Shown piece after piece: positions 35,254-44,232 of a DNA stretch of 64,000 nt (the stretch's first letter is position 1; each line of letters begins with the position of its first letter). Under the pieces are notes generated by a model. The model had not been told where the DNA came from. It was given only the letters and a program-made list of their open reading frames with translations, and did not search any database. The stretch is from assembly GCA_002471665.1 (NCBI GenBank), contig DKQK01000017.1:80887-144886 (forward strand), read 5' to 3'. This stretch comes from Gammaproteobacteria bacterium UBA7310. GTDB taxonomy: Bacteria; Pseudomonadota; Gammaproteobacteria; Pseudomonadales; Ketobacteraceae. A program made the translations under genes and the position numbers.

Positions 35254-36753
35254 CTAAACGGCAAACAAAGCCCGGTAGGACAGCGCTTCAGTGAGGTGGC
35301 GCTTGCTGATGGCGGCGCTGTGTTCCAGGTCCGCCAGGGTGCGTGCCACCTTCAGGATACGGTGGTAACCGCGGGCGGACAGCCCCAGTCGCTCCACCGC
35401 CGTTTGCAGGAAGCGGGTATCGTTCTCGCTCAAAGCGCACACCGTATCCAGTTGTTTGGCGCTGAGGTCGTGATTGGGGCAACCCTGACGCTGTAACTGA
35501 ATCTGCCGGGCACTGCTGACCCGATCCCGCACGCTGTCGCTGGACTCACCCCGCTCATGATGTTGCAGCTCGCTGATGGGCAGGGCATCCACTTGAATGT
35601 GCATGTCGATGCGGTCCAGCAGCGGCCCGGAGAGCTTGCTCTGATATTTGTTGCAGCACAGTTGAGGGTTGTTACAGCCTTCCGGCGGCTTGTCGGGGTG
35701 GCCGCAGGGGCACGGGTTCAGTGCGGCAATCAGCTGAAAATTGGCCGGGTACGTGATCTGCTGAGCGGCCCTGGAAAGCGCGATCTCGCCGCTTTCCAGA
35801 GGTTCCCGCAGTACTTCCAGTACTTTGCGGGGGAACTCGGGCAGCTCATCCAGAAACAGGATGCCGTTGTGTGCCAGGGAAATTTCACCGGGTTTGGGGT
35901 TGCTGCCACCGCCGGCCAGGGCGGCCCCGGAGGCGGTGTGGTGGGGGGTTCTGATGGGCCGTTGAAACAGCGGCCTTGAGTTGATGCGGGATACGGAGTG
36001 AATGGCTGCCGTTTGCATCATCTCTGCATCGGTCATAGGCGGCAGAATGCCCGGCAGGCGGGCGGCGAGCATGGATTTACCGGCACCCGGGGGGCCCATC
36101 ATCAGCAGATTATGCTTGCCGGCTGCGGCCACTTCCAACGCGCGCTTGGCCTGGTGCTGGCCCTTCACGTCCGCCAGGTCGGGATAGTCCATGCTGGGCT
36201 CTGCGTCTTTTGGGTCCGCGCTCTGAAATGGTTGCGCCGACGCCGGTTGTTTGAGGTTGCCGCACACCTGAATCAGGTGACCACAGGGGAAAATCCGGCT
36301 GTGTCTGGGCACGGCGGCTTCAGCGGCGTTCGCCGCCGGAACGAACAGGCTGTGTTGGTGCTCCGTGGCGGCGATGGCGGCCGTCAGCACGCCCTCCACC
36401 GGTCGCAGCTGGCCGGACAATGCCAGTTCCCCGACAAATTCTGTTTGTTCCAAAGCCGCTGCCGGAATTTGCTCGGAGGCCGCCAGAATGCCGATGGCAA
36501 TGGGCAGATCAAAGCGACCGCCGTCTTTCGGCAGGTCGGCGGGCGCCAGGTTGATGGTGATGCGGCGCTGGGGAAAATCAAACTCGGAATTGAGAATGGC
36601 GCTGCGCACCCGTTCCTTGCTTTCGCGGACTGCAGCGTCCGGCAGGCCCACAATATTGAAGGCGGGCAGACCGTTGGACAGGTGCACCTCCACGGTAACC
36701 TCCGGGGCGTTCATGCCTACACGGGCTCGGGTTTTGACGATGGCCAGGGCCAT
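35254..36753 (-). CDS. comM: YifB/ComM-family Mg-chelatase-like AAA+ ATPase
   Basis: ComM is a hexameric helicase that promotes branch migration during natural transformation. The 499-residue protein has the N-terminal YifB domain (VEVHLSNGLPAFNIVGLPDA), Walker A MMGPPGAGKSMLAARLPGIL, Walker B in NGILFLDELPEFPRKVLEVL, and a cysteine cluster in ALNPCPCGHPDKPPEGCNNP. The C-terminal domain has LSARGYHRILKVARTLADLE. It is a single gene; no competence operon adjoins it. Confidence 0.93.
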   Translation of the reverse strand: MALAIVKTRARVGMNAPEVTVEVHLSNGLPAFNIVGLPDAAVRESKERVRSAILNSEFDFPQRRITINLAPADLPKDGGRFDLPIAIGILAASEQIPAAALEQTEFVGELALSGQLRPVEGVLTAAIAATEHQHSLFVPAANAAEAAVPRHSRIFPCGHLIQVCGNLKQPASAQPFQSADPKDAEPSMDYPDLADVKGQHQAKRALEVAAAGKHNLLMMGPPGAGKSMLAARLPGILPPMTDAEMMQTAAIHSVSRINSRPLFQRPIRTPHHTASGAALAGGGSNPKPGEISLAHNGILFLDELPEFPRKVLEVLREPLESGEIALSRAAQQITYPANFQLIAALNPCPCGHPDKPPEGCNNPQLCCNKYQSKLSGPLLDRIDMHIQVDALPISELQHHERGESSDSVRDRVSSARQIQLQRQGCPNHDLSAKQLDTVCALSENDTRFLQTAVERLGLSARGYHRILKVARTLADLEHSAAISKRHLTEALSYRALFAV

Positions 36754-36827
36754 GGGGGGTTCCCTCCGAATGATAGCTATCCGTATATAGACAGCTACCG
36801 GGAAAACAGAGGGCTGATAATCAAGCG

Positions 36828-39770
36828 TCAGCCACGGGCCTGGTCCGAGTCGCCCGCCAGCAGAAACTCCACCAGCTTTTCCTTCAACATAGTGAAATCC
36901 ACGGGTTTGGCGATGTGATCATTCATACCCGAGCGCAGCGCTTTCGCCGTATGCTCAGGCAGGGCGTGTGCGGTCAGCGCCAGCAGGGGGATGGGGCCGT
37001 GGTTGGTTTCCTGTTCCCACTGACGAATGCGTTTGCTGGCTTCGTAACCATCCATCACCGGCATTTCACAGTCCATCAGGATCAGATCAAAGTCCCGGTG
37101 GTGTCTGGTGTAGAGCGTCACCGCATCCTCGCCGTTGCAGGCCACGCTGGTGTGCATACCCAGTTTTTTCAGCATGCTGGTGATCACCATCTGATTGACC
37201 GTGTTGTCCTCCACCACCAATACGCGCTTTTCCGACAGCGGCATGAAGGGAGGATTCTGCGATGGCTCGTGCTCGGTGGCGGGTTGTTGCAGCACACTCA
37301 TGAGCGCCTGGCGCAGCCCCCGTACGGAGGCCGGTTTCTGGATGGTCATATCGATGCCTGCCGTCTTCAGGTCAGCGGCAGGCGGAGTATTGCGCATGGC
37401 TGTTAACAGAATGCGGTGGCATTCGGCAATGTCAGCGGAGGCCTGGATCAGGCGGGAACATTCCACACCGTTCATACCGGGCATGTTCATATCCAGGGTC
37501 ACCAGTTCGAAAGGATCACCGGCCTGGGAGGCTTCCCGCAACATCTGCAGTGCTTTTTCACCGTAGTAGGCCACCGAGGGCCGCATACCCCAGGCTTCGG
37601 TTTGTTCCTTGATCACACGGGTGAACTCCGGTGAATCATCCACAATCAACAGCTTTTTACCTTTCAAAGGTGTCAGTGACACGATGTTGGCACGGGTGAA
37701 TTTTGCGTCGGCTAACTCGCATTGAATGGTGAACCAGAAACAGCTGCCTTCCCCCTCCTGGCTTTCAACACCAATTTGCCCCCCCATCAGATGAGCGAGG
37801 CGTTTGGAAATACTAAGGCCCAATCCAGTGCCGCCGTATTGGCGGGTGACGCTGTTATCCGCCTGCGAAAACGCTTCAAACAGGTTTAATTGATTGTCGT
37901 GACTAATCCCGATACCGGTGTCGGTAATGGCAAATTTCAGCACATGCCGTTTGCCGTCGCGCTGCTCCGGTATTTCGCTGACCCGTAAACTGATGCGGCC
38001 CTGGTTGGTGAACTTGAACGCGTTGCCCATCAAATTGAGAATGATCTGCCGCAAGCGGGTTGGATCGCTGTTGATAAACGTCGGTGTGCCGGGGGTCAAA
38101 GAGCAGAGCAGCTCCAGGCCTTTGTCTTCCGCGGTGACAGAGAATACGGAGGCGCACTCCAGGCATAACTGATCCAGGTCGAAGTCGATGTGTTCGATAT
38201 CCAGTTTACCGGCTTCGATTTTGGAATAATCGAGAATGTCATTGATGATATTGAGCAGTGCTTTGCCGGAGCTGGCAATCACATCAACATAATGTCGGTG
38301 GGCCGGTGATAAATCCGCATCCTGCAGTAGCGCGGCCATCCCCAATACGCCGTTCATGGGAGTGCGGATCTCATGGCTCATGGTGGCCAGAAAATCGCTC
38401 TTGGCTTTACTGGTTTCTTCGGCGCGTAGGATTTTTTCGCGGGTTTTCACCTCTTCAATTTCTGAATTCATTTTCAGTTCCAGGTAGCGGGCCTGTTCCT
38501 GCGCGGCGCGGCGCTCGCTTTCCAGAGCCTGTTTTTGCGCCTGCTCCCTGCCTAATCGTTCCATATTAATGCGATCCGCCAGCGCAAACGACAACAGGAT
38601 GATTTCCAGCGAGGAACCAATCTGAATGGCGTGTTCGATCAGCACGGTGCTGGGAATAACACCGAATTTGCTCAGGGCCGTGATCATCCAGGAGGCGATG
38701 AGGCAGGTAAATGCCAGGCAGTAGTAGCGCGCCACCCGTTGCCCCGCATACAGCATGTAAAACCCGGTGAAAACACTGATGCAGGCACTGGCGACGCCGA
38801 AACCGGAAGTCAGCACAATGCTGCTATGGTACGGCAGCACGAAACTGCTTGCCAGGAGAGTGGCCCAGACACTGAAAAACAACAGTTTTACTTTGTACAA
38901 GCGCGGAGCACGCCGCTTGATGTCCAGCAGCGAGATGGCAAACATCATGCTGGAGCAGCCGAACAGCGCGATGCTGGCGGGGATGGCCCAGGTGTTGATA
39001 GCGGGTAGCCAGGGCCAGAGATATTGGAAACCGAAACCCTGAATAGCAGCGTTAAACAGGAAACTGCTGGACGCAACGCAGGCGTACAACACATAGCTGG
39101 GATGACGCACAATGCTGAAAATAAACAGGTTGTAGATGATCATCACCACCATGACACCGTAATAGATGCTTTCAGCCACCCATAATGGTTGTTGATCTTC
39201 AAAGAAGTGATTGCGGTTCCAGACACTAATAGGAACCTGCAGCGCACCCTGGGTCTGCACCCGCATATAAATCGTATGTTGTATGCTTGAATAGGCGTGG
39301 AAGGGAAAAACAAACTGGTGATTTTTTATAGGGCGGTAGGCAAACGGAAAGGTGTCACCGGTACGGTAGTAATGGGTAAACCGATCGTTATTCTCGATAA
39401 AGACGTCAATCTGATCCAGCGCCGCATAGGCGATGTTCAGTACCAGCTCTACATCCGCTGGTGCGCTGCTTGTCAGGTCAAGCTTGATCCACAGGGCATC
39501 ACGGCTAAAACCATAAGAGGGTGTTTCTGCCTGGGGGATGCTCCACTGCTCCTCAGGCAAGCGACGTATGTCATTGACGGTCAGCTCACCGGTTGGGTCC
39601 AGGTAATGGAGCGTGTACAGGCCGGCATCCTGTTGCCGGAAATTACTGCCGATATCAAGGCTGTTTTGTGCAGAAACACCGCAGGAAAATAATGACACAC
39701 CGATCAGCAGCAGCCGTATCAGGCCCCAATAGAGATGGCGGAGACTTTTGCTGTTTTGAGGGTTGACCAT
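36828..39770 (-). CDS. Hybrid sensor histidine kinase with 7TMR-DISM sensor and two receiver domains
   Basis: A 980-residue membrane sensor. After a signal peptide comes a periplasmic 7TMR-DISM extracellular domain (about residues 40-180, GFSRDALWIKLDLTSSA), seven membrane helices (about 190-390), a coiled coil, a HisKA domain with LATMSHEIRTPMNGVLGMA, an HATPase domain (TDTGIGISHDNQ, GGTGLGLSISKRLAHLMGG), then two receivers with phospho-acceptors in TLDMNMPGMNG and LILMDCEMPVMDG. No Hpt domain is present, so phosphate must pass to another protein. It shares its sensor architecture with the diguanylate cyclase next upstream, 75 bases away. Confidence 0.93.
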   Translation of the reverse strand: MVNPQNSKSLRHLYWGLIRLLLIGVSLFSCGVSAQNSLDIGSNFRQQDAGLYTLHYLDPTGELTVNDIRRLPEEQWSIPQAETPSYGFSRDALWIKLDLTSSAPADVELVLNIAYAALDQIDVFIENNDRFTHYYRTGDTFPFAYRPIKNHQFVFPFHAYSSIQHTIYMRVQTQGALQVPISVWNRNHFFEDQQPLWVAESIYYGVMVVMIIYNLFIFSIVRHPSYVLYACVASSSFLFNAAIQGFGFQYLWPWLPAINTWAIPASIALFGCSSMMFAISLLDIKRRAPRLYKVKLLFFSVWATLLASSFVLPYHSSIVLTSGFGVASACISVFTGFYMLYAGQRVARYYCLAFTCLIASWMITALSKFGVIPSTVLIEHAIQIGSSLEIILLSFALADRINMERLGREQAQKQALESERRAAQEQARYLELKMNSEIEEVKTREKILRAEETSKAKSDFLATMSHEIRTPMNGVLGMAALLQDADLSPAHRHYVDVIASSGKALLNIINDILDYSKIEAGKLDIEHIDFDLDQLCLECASVFSVTAEDKGLELLCSLTPGTPTFINSDPTRLRQIILNLMGNAFKFTNQGRISLRVSEIPEQRDGKRHVLKFAITDTGIGISHDNQLNLFEAFSQADNSVTRQYGGTGLGLSISKRLAHLMGGQIGVESQEGEGSCFWFTIQCELADAKFTRANIVSLTPLKGKKLLIVDDSPEFTRVIKEQTEAWGMRPSVAYYGEKALQMLREASQAGDPFELVTLDMNMPGMNGVECSRLIQASADIAECHRILLTAMRNTPPAADLKTAGIDMTIQKPASVRGLRQALMSVLQQPATEHEPSQNPPFMPLSEKRVLVVEDNTVNQMVITSMLKKLGMHTSVACNGEDAVTLYTRHHRDFDLILMDCEMPVMDGYEASKRIRQWEQETNHGPIPLLALTAHALPEHTAKALRSGMNDHIAKPVDFTMLKEKLVEFLLAGDSDQARG

Positions 39771-39845
39771 GCTGCTGCTGCGTCGGTTGTCGTTAATTAA
39801 TAACTATAGAACAGAGCCCCGCAGCTGCCCAAAAAACGTGCAATA

Positions 39846-41666
39846 CTAATCCGAACCTGCCTCACTGAAGCTGGTTAGGCAATTGCGGCCGTTTTGTTTT
39901 GACTGATAGAGTGCCGCGTCAGCCCGGTTCACAAACAGGTTAACGTCTTTAGGTGAGTTGGGAATACCGGCATAGAGGCCTACACTGCAGGTCACCCTCA
40001 GATTACCGGATTCCAGCGGAATAACGGTGTTTTCAATTTGTTGCAATACCCGCTGGGCGACGACTGTGGCCCCCTCGCTATCGGTTTCCGGCAGGACAAA
40101 ACAGAACTCCTCGCCACCGTAGCGCGCCGCCAGGTCGGTGGGGGCCCGATTGGATGCCTGTATCTGCTCTGCCACCACCTTCAGGCATTGATCACCCGCC
40201 AGATGGCCGTAGTTGTCATTCACGGATTTAAAGTGATCAATATCAATCATTAAAATGGCAATACTGTGTTGGTAACGAATGCAGCGGGCGAACTCATCTT
40301 CCAGGTACTGGTTAAGGTAACGCCGGTTCTTGAGGCCGGTCAGCTGATCAGTATCGCTTAATGTCTTCAGCTTCTGGTTGGCCTGCTCCAGTTCCACAGT
40401 GCGTTCGGCCACTCTTTGTTCCAGTGCCTCATTGGCCTGGCGCTGTGTCTGCAGAGCCAGGGATTGCGCTTCGATGCGCAGGGAGCGTTCCTTGTTGATG
40501 CGCTCGGCCAACGCAAACGACAACAGTAACGCTTCCAGTAGTGAGCCGATCAGCAGAGCGTACTCGGTGAACAGGTTGGAGGGAATGACATTGCTTTTAC
40601 TGAGTACGATGACGATACCGCCGGCGAACAGCGCAGCCCAGGCCAGCGTGTAGTAGGGTGCAGACGGCCGTTTCTCAAACCAGGCCACGATGCCGACTAT
40701 CAATCCCATGACGCACGCCACCAGGGCCACCGGCACCAGAATACTGATCACATGGGTGTAGGTGGTAAAAAAACTCGCCACGATGGCGCCGCAACAGAGC
40801 AATGTGAAGCCAAAGAAAAAGCCGTTGGCCCAGGGTTGAAACGGCTTGTCGGTGGCCAGGAAACGCCGGGTGAACAACACGGCGAACAAAATACAACTGG
40901 CCAGAAACACCAGAATGGACTGGTCATTCCATTGGGTGGCATTGGGCCACAGAAACATAAAACTCCAGCCTTGCAGGCCCGCCACAAACAGCGCAAGGCT
41001 TACGATATAGCTGACGTAATACAGGTAGGCCCGTTCGCCCAGGACAAAATAGATCAGCAGGTTATACAAGGCGATAATCAGCAGGCCGCCGTAATAAATG
41101 CCGTGCATGATGGTGGGGCCCACCTGCAGGGTGTGAAAGTTGTTCTCATCCCACAGAATGATGGGCACCATCAGCGAACTGGTGCTTTCAACCCGGATAT
41201 AAACCTGCGCCTTGGTGCCGGTGTCCAGGGTCAATGGCACCAGAAAGTTGTGATGCTGGATCGGGCGGGACCAGAAGGGTAGCTTGTCACCCAGGATGAA
41301 TTCCTGCAGGCGTCCGTCTTCGTACCGGACATAGACCTGCAGGTGATCCAAAACCGGGTAGGCAAATTCCAGGAGCCAGGATGTCTGCGGTTGAGGGTTC
41401 TGCAGTTCGAGGCTCAGCCACCAGGCAGAGGTGCTGTAACCTTGGGAGAATGTGGATCTGTCATTGCGTATCCAGTCCTGCCGGTGCCGGATGTCATCAT
41501 AGGTGAGTGTGCCGCCGGGATCTTCGAGATAACGTACCTGATCGCCCAGTTCAATCTGCCCCAGGTTAACCGAGGCGTCAATGGTTGCTGCCTGCAGCCA
41601 GGAACAGCACAGAACCATGAGCCAGGCCAAGGGGGCCAGGCGGGTGTAGGGAGATGTTGGATGCAA
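39846..41666 (-). CDS. Diguanylate cyclase with 7TMR-DISM sensor
   Basis: A 606-residue c-di-GMP synthase. Signal peptide, 7TMR-DISM extracellular domain (GYSTSAWWLSLELQNPQPQT, FWSRPIQHHNFLVPLTLDTG), seven membrane helices to about residue 390, a coiled coil (ANEALEQRVAERTVELEQAN), and a GGDEF domain with the active ARYGGEEFCFVLPE. The inhibitory RxxD site five residues before GGEEF is not canonical: Ala is at the Arg position (APTD), with an Arg one residue earlier. It likely shares a ligand class with the hybrid kinase and may be co-transcribed with it. Confidence 0.92.
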   Translation of the reverse strand: MHPTSPYTRLAPLAWLMVLCCSWLQAATIDASVNLGQIELGDQVRYLEDPGGTLTYDDIRHRQDWIRNDRSTFSQGYSTSAWWLSLELQNPQPQTSWLLEFAYPVLDHLQVYVRYEDGRLQEFILGDKLPFWSRPIQHHNFLVPLTLDTGTKAQVYIRVESTSSLMVPIILWDENNFHTLQVGPTIMHGIYYGGLLIIALYNLLIYFVLGERAYLYYVSYIVSLALFVAGLQGWSFMFLWPNATQWNDQSILVFLASCILFAVLFTRRFLATDKPFQPWANGFFFGFTLLCCGAIVASFFTTYTHVISILVPVALVACVMGLIVGIVAWFEKRPSAPYYTLAWAALFAGGIVIVLSKSNVIPSNLFTEYALLIGSLLEALLLSFALAERINKERSLRIEAQSLALQTQRQANEALEQRVAERTVELEQANQKLKTLSDTDQLTGLKNRRYLNQYLEDEFARCIRYQHSIAILMIDIDHFKSVNDNYGHLAGDQCLKVVAEQIQASNRAPTDLAARYGGEEFCFVLPETDSEGATVVAQRVLQQIENTVIPLESGNLRVTCSVGLYAGIPNSPKDVNLFVNRADAALYQSKQNGRNCLTSFSEAGSD

Positions 41667-41757
41667 ACCTGATGTCCGATTCTAATTCTTATGTTGTCAG
41701 TCCGTTAAATATAGCCGCTGGAACTGGGGTGTGCCTCTTTTACAGGCCGGATGCGGG

Positions 41758-42741
41758 CTATTGCAGTTCGCTGCGTGCAGGTGCCGGGCATTGAATGGGG
41801 GGGCAGGGCCGGGGTGATTGGCCGGATGGCCGCCGGCTCATTTCCGCCACTGTGTCTCGCAAGTTGGTATCCTGGGGCGCCAGTTGCAGCCCGCAGCGGG
41901 CTGCCCGCTCAGCCTGTTCCAGACAACCCTGCGCGCGCAGGGCATAGGCATAATTGTTCCACCCCTGGGTCAGCCGGGGGTGTTGTGACAGCAACTGCTG
42001 ATAGTGTGCGGAGGCGGCATCGGCCTGTTCAGTAGTGAGCAACAGGTTGGCCAGGGCAAAGCGGGGGGCAGGGGATTGCGGCCAGGCCCGGGTCGCGCTG
42101 GTATAGGCCTGTTGCGCCAATGCCTGATGCCCGATTTGCTCCAGGCCATGGATCAGCCTTGTATAGCGGACCGGGTCTGCCGTGCCGGGAACCCGGTCCG
42201 GTGGCAGTACCACGCGGCCCCAGCGTTCACTGCGCTGCCAGGTGTTGTCAAACACGGTTAACGGGGTGATGCGCCGTTTCAGGTCACCGGAGCGCAGCAC
42301 CAGTTCCCGGGTCTGCAGGTTATAGCCCACTGCCACCGCGAAATGCCATTGCGGCAACCAGTCTATGCCCAGGTTCTGTAGCACCAGCACCGGGTGCCCG
42401 GCGGCCAATTCCTCCAGTAACTGGTCCAGGGAATCCACCGGGTAACTGATGAAACCCTGGCGGCGGCTGGCGATGTCCATCTCCACCGGGAAGCTGCCCC
42501 GGGCTTTGGGGGTGAATACCTGGGCCGCCAGTTGCTGCGGTTGCACGCCTGCCTGGTAATAATTGAGTACCATGGCCAGGGCCGCCGGCCCGCACTGAAA
42601 ATCGGCCTGCTCTATAAATGGGGTGTCGATGATCTCGGCGCTGGGCGGAATGCGTTGCGAAAGGGTGGGATCAATGGTGAATGGAGGGTTCAGGGAACAG
42701 CCTGCCAGCAGCAGGCTGAGCCCCAAAACGAGTCGGATCAC
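41758..42741 (-). CDS. PA2778-family lipoprotein: C39-like cysteine peptidase with TPR region
   Basis: The 327-residue protein has a lipoprotein signal (LLLAGCS), a C39-like peptidase domain with the catalytic cysteine in FQCGPAALAMVLNYY and histidine in WHFAVAVGYN, and TPR-like helices in the C-terminal half (ARFALANLLLTTEQADAASA-type repeats). PA2778 and PA2779 of Pseudomonas are a conserved pair; here the start overlaps the PA2779-type gene by 4 bases. The substrate is unknown, perhaps its small membrane partner. Confidence 0.85.
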   Translation of the reverse strand: MIRLVLGLSLLLAGCSLNPPFTIDPTLSQRIPPSAEIIDTPFIEQADFQCGPAALAMVLNYYQAGVQPQQLAAQVFTPKARGSFPVEMDIASRRQGFISYPVDSLDQLLEELAAGHPVLVLQNLGIDWLPQWHFAVAVGYNLQTRELVLRSGDLKRRITPLTVFDNTWQRSERWGRVVLPPDRVPGTADPVRYTRLIHGLEQIGHQALAQQAYTSATRAWPQSPAPRFALANLLLTTEQADAASAHYQQLLSQHPRLTQGWNNYAYALRAQGCLEQAERAARCGLQLAPQDTNLRDTVAEMSRRPSGQSPRPCPPIQCPAPARSELQ

Positions 42742-43145
42742 TGATTGTTGACAGGCTTGATAGCTGGGAAAATATTGGTGGTACCGAGCAGATCCAGCAC
42801 GATCAGAATCACAAACACCAGCACCACAAAGCCGACCACGCTGCCGCCGGCCTGCATCTCTTCAACCTGGGTGCTGAAGGCCTGCAGTTCGTCTGCTGTC
42901 ATTTCTGCCACACGCTGTTCAACGTGCGCCGGGTCAACCCCCAGGCTAAGCAGGGTGTCACGGGCCTGTTGCTGATCCAGCACGGCCAATACCTGGGCCC
43001 GGGTGGATTCGCGGTCTGCATCCGACAGCATTTTCTGGGTGGGAATCATGGCTGCCTGGGCGCTTGCACTCAATATGCTGACCACGACCATGGTGGCTGC
43101 CAGCAGGCGGGCGACCCATTGTTGTAATGCGTTTGCTTGGCTCAC
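42738..43145 (-). CDS. PA2779-family small membrane protein
   Basis: A 135-residue protein with an N-terminal signal or membrane segment (LLAATMVVVSILSASAQAAM), a helical periplasmic part (SDADRESTRAQVLAVLDQQQ, GVDPAHVEQRVAEMTADELQ), and a C-terminal membrane helix (VVGFVVLVFVILIVLDLLG). It starts at GTG 43145 with AAGGAGA just upstream. It is translationally coupled to the PA2778-type peptidase, and is a possible substrate or anchor for it. Confidence 0.83.
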   Translation of the reverse strand: MSQANALQQWVARLLAATMVVVSILSASAQAAMIPTQKMLSDADRESTRAQVLAVLDQQQARDTLLSLGVDPAHVEQRVAEMTADELQAFSTQVEEMQAGGSVVGFVVLVFVILIVLDLLGTTNIFPAIKPVNNQ

Positions 43146-43225
43146 GGTGTTCTCCTTAGGAGCTGTTTTCTATGGGTGGTATTACAGGCAGTATACTAGC
43201 CAAATATCAGGCGATAAACAGCCAC

Positions 43226-43504
43226 TCAGTCGGCATTTTTTACAGGGCTATTTGGCCCGGACGGGCCTTGTTCCAGTGCTGAAACCTGTTTTTCCAGGTC
43301 TTCCAGCCGCGCTCGGGTGCGGGCCAGCACCTTGGTTTGAACGTCAAATTCTTCCCGGGTGACCAGATCCATGCGGGCCAGCGATTCCCGGATCACCGCG
43401 CCCAGGTTATGACGTAAATCCTGTCCCAGTTCACCAATATCCTGGGGCAGGCGTTCCTGCACCAATTCCAAAATGCGGTTTACTAAGTTTTCCTGACGGT
43501 TCAT
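43226..43504 (-). CDS. ubiK: Ubiquinone biosynthesis accessory factor UbiK
   Basis: UbiK binds UbiJ and lipids and supports the ubiquinone-biosynthetic complex. The 92-residue protein matches: NLVNRILELVQERLPQDIGE, then the coiled-coil BMFP signature MDLVTREEFDVQTKVLARTR with LEDLEKQVSALE. The start is ATG 43504 (MNRQENLVNR), with AGGAGCT before it. Monocistronic; the glnK regulatory region lies on the other side. Confidence 0.9.
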   Translation of the reverse strand: MNRQENLVNRILELVQERLPQDIGELGQDLRHNLGAVIRESLARMDLVTREEFDVQTKVLARTRARLEDLEKQVSALEQGPSGPNSPVKNAD

Positions 43505-43615
43505 GATAGCTCCTTCATGATCTAGGCGGCAGTGTATCACGCCCCTTTGGGGAGTCACCAAAATGCGTCAGGAAAACACACGCGCACCATAATGAAGCCT
43601 TCATTGGGCGCAGCG

Positions 43616-43645
43616 TGCATGCTTTTGGTGCGATATAATGGTGCC
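43616..43645 (+). promoter_or_regulatory. NtrC-like sites upstream of glnK
   Basis: TGCATGCTTTTGGTGCG (43616-43632) fits the NtrC pattern closely, and a weaker TGCGATATAATGGTGCC overlaps it at 43629-43645. They lie about 90-120 bases before the predicted start near 43736. Confidence 0.65.
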
Positions 43646-43709
43646 ATCATGGCGGTAAAACCCTAGCGTTTTAGGGTTAAACGCTTGATTCTTCGCAATT
43701 AAAACTAAT

Positions 43710-43725
43710 AGGCATGGTTTGTGCT
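43710..43725 (+). promoter_or_regulatory. Sigma-54 promoter of glnK-amtB
   Basis: AGGCATGGTTTGTGCT has the invariant GG (43711-43712) and GC (43723-43724) 10 bases apart. The predicted start is near 43736, giving a 100-base leader before glnK. Confidence 0.7.
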
Positions 43726-43835
43726 AACACCTGTGCATGTTCCGCGATTGGGCAGCATGCTGGGCGATTGCACTGATTTGCGAATAACGGGACCGTAGCA
43801 ATTTAAGCTTTCGAGCATTAATAGGAGATGTTCTT

Positions 43836-44174
43836 ATGAAACTGGTTACTGCTGTAATCAAACCATTCAAACTCGATGACGTGCGTGAAGCACTGTCTGA
43901 AATTGGGGTTCAGGGTATTACTGTTACTGAAGTGAAAGGCTTCGGGCGACAGAAAGGCCACACTGAGCTGTATCGTGGAGCAGAATATGTGGTGGATTTC
44001 CTGCCCAAAGTAAAAATTGAAGTTGCGGCTTCCGATGACCTGCTGGACCAGGTGATCGAGTCCATCAGCAAGGCTGCCAACACCGGCAAAATCGGTGACG
44101 GCAAGATCTTTGTTACGCCTCTGGAACAGGCGATTCGTATCCGTACTGGCGAAACCGGTACTGACGCGATCTAA
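43836..44174 (+). CDS. glnK: P-II nitrogen regulatory protein GlnK
   Basis: GlnK senses 2-oxoglutarate, ATP and ADP and blocks AmtB when nitrogen is plentiful. The 112-residue protein has the T loop RQKGHTELYRGAEYVVDFLP with the uridylylation tyrosine at residue 51, the B loop TGKIGDGKIFV, and the C-terminal RIRTGETGTDAI. ATAGGAG precedes the ATG. It is co-transcribed with amtB, 58 bases downstream, behind a sigma-54 promoter with NtrC-like sites. Confidence 0.96.
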   Translation: MKLVTAVIKPFKLDDVREALSEIGVQGITVTEVKGFGRQKGHTELYRGAEYVVDFLPKVKIEVAASDDLLDQVIESISKAANTGKIGDGKIFVTPLEQAIRIRTGETGTDAI

Positions 44175-44232
44175 AACAGTTTCACCCTAATAATCCATGC
44201 CTATTTATTTTTAATTTTGCGGAGGCAAGACC

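Noticed and set aside
41758..43145. Bacteriocin exporter or maturation pair because of the C39-like domain
   Set aside because: No ABC transporter domain or precursor peptide with a double-glycine leader is present; the pair fits PA2778/PA2779.
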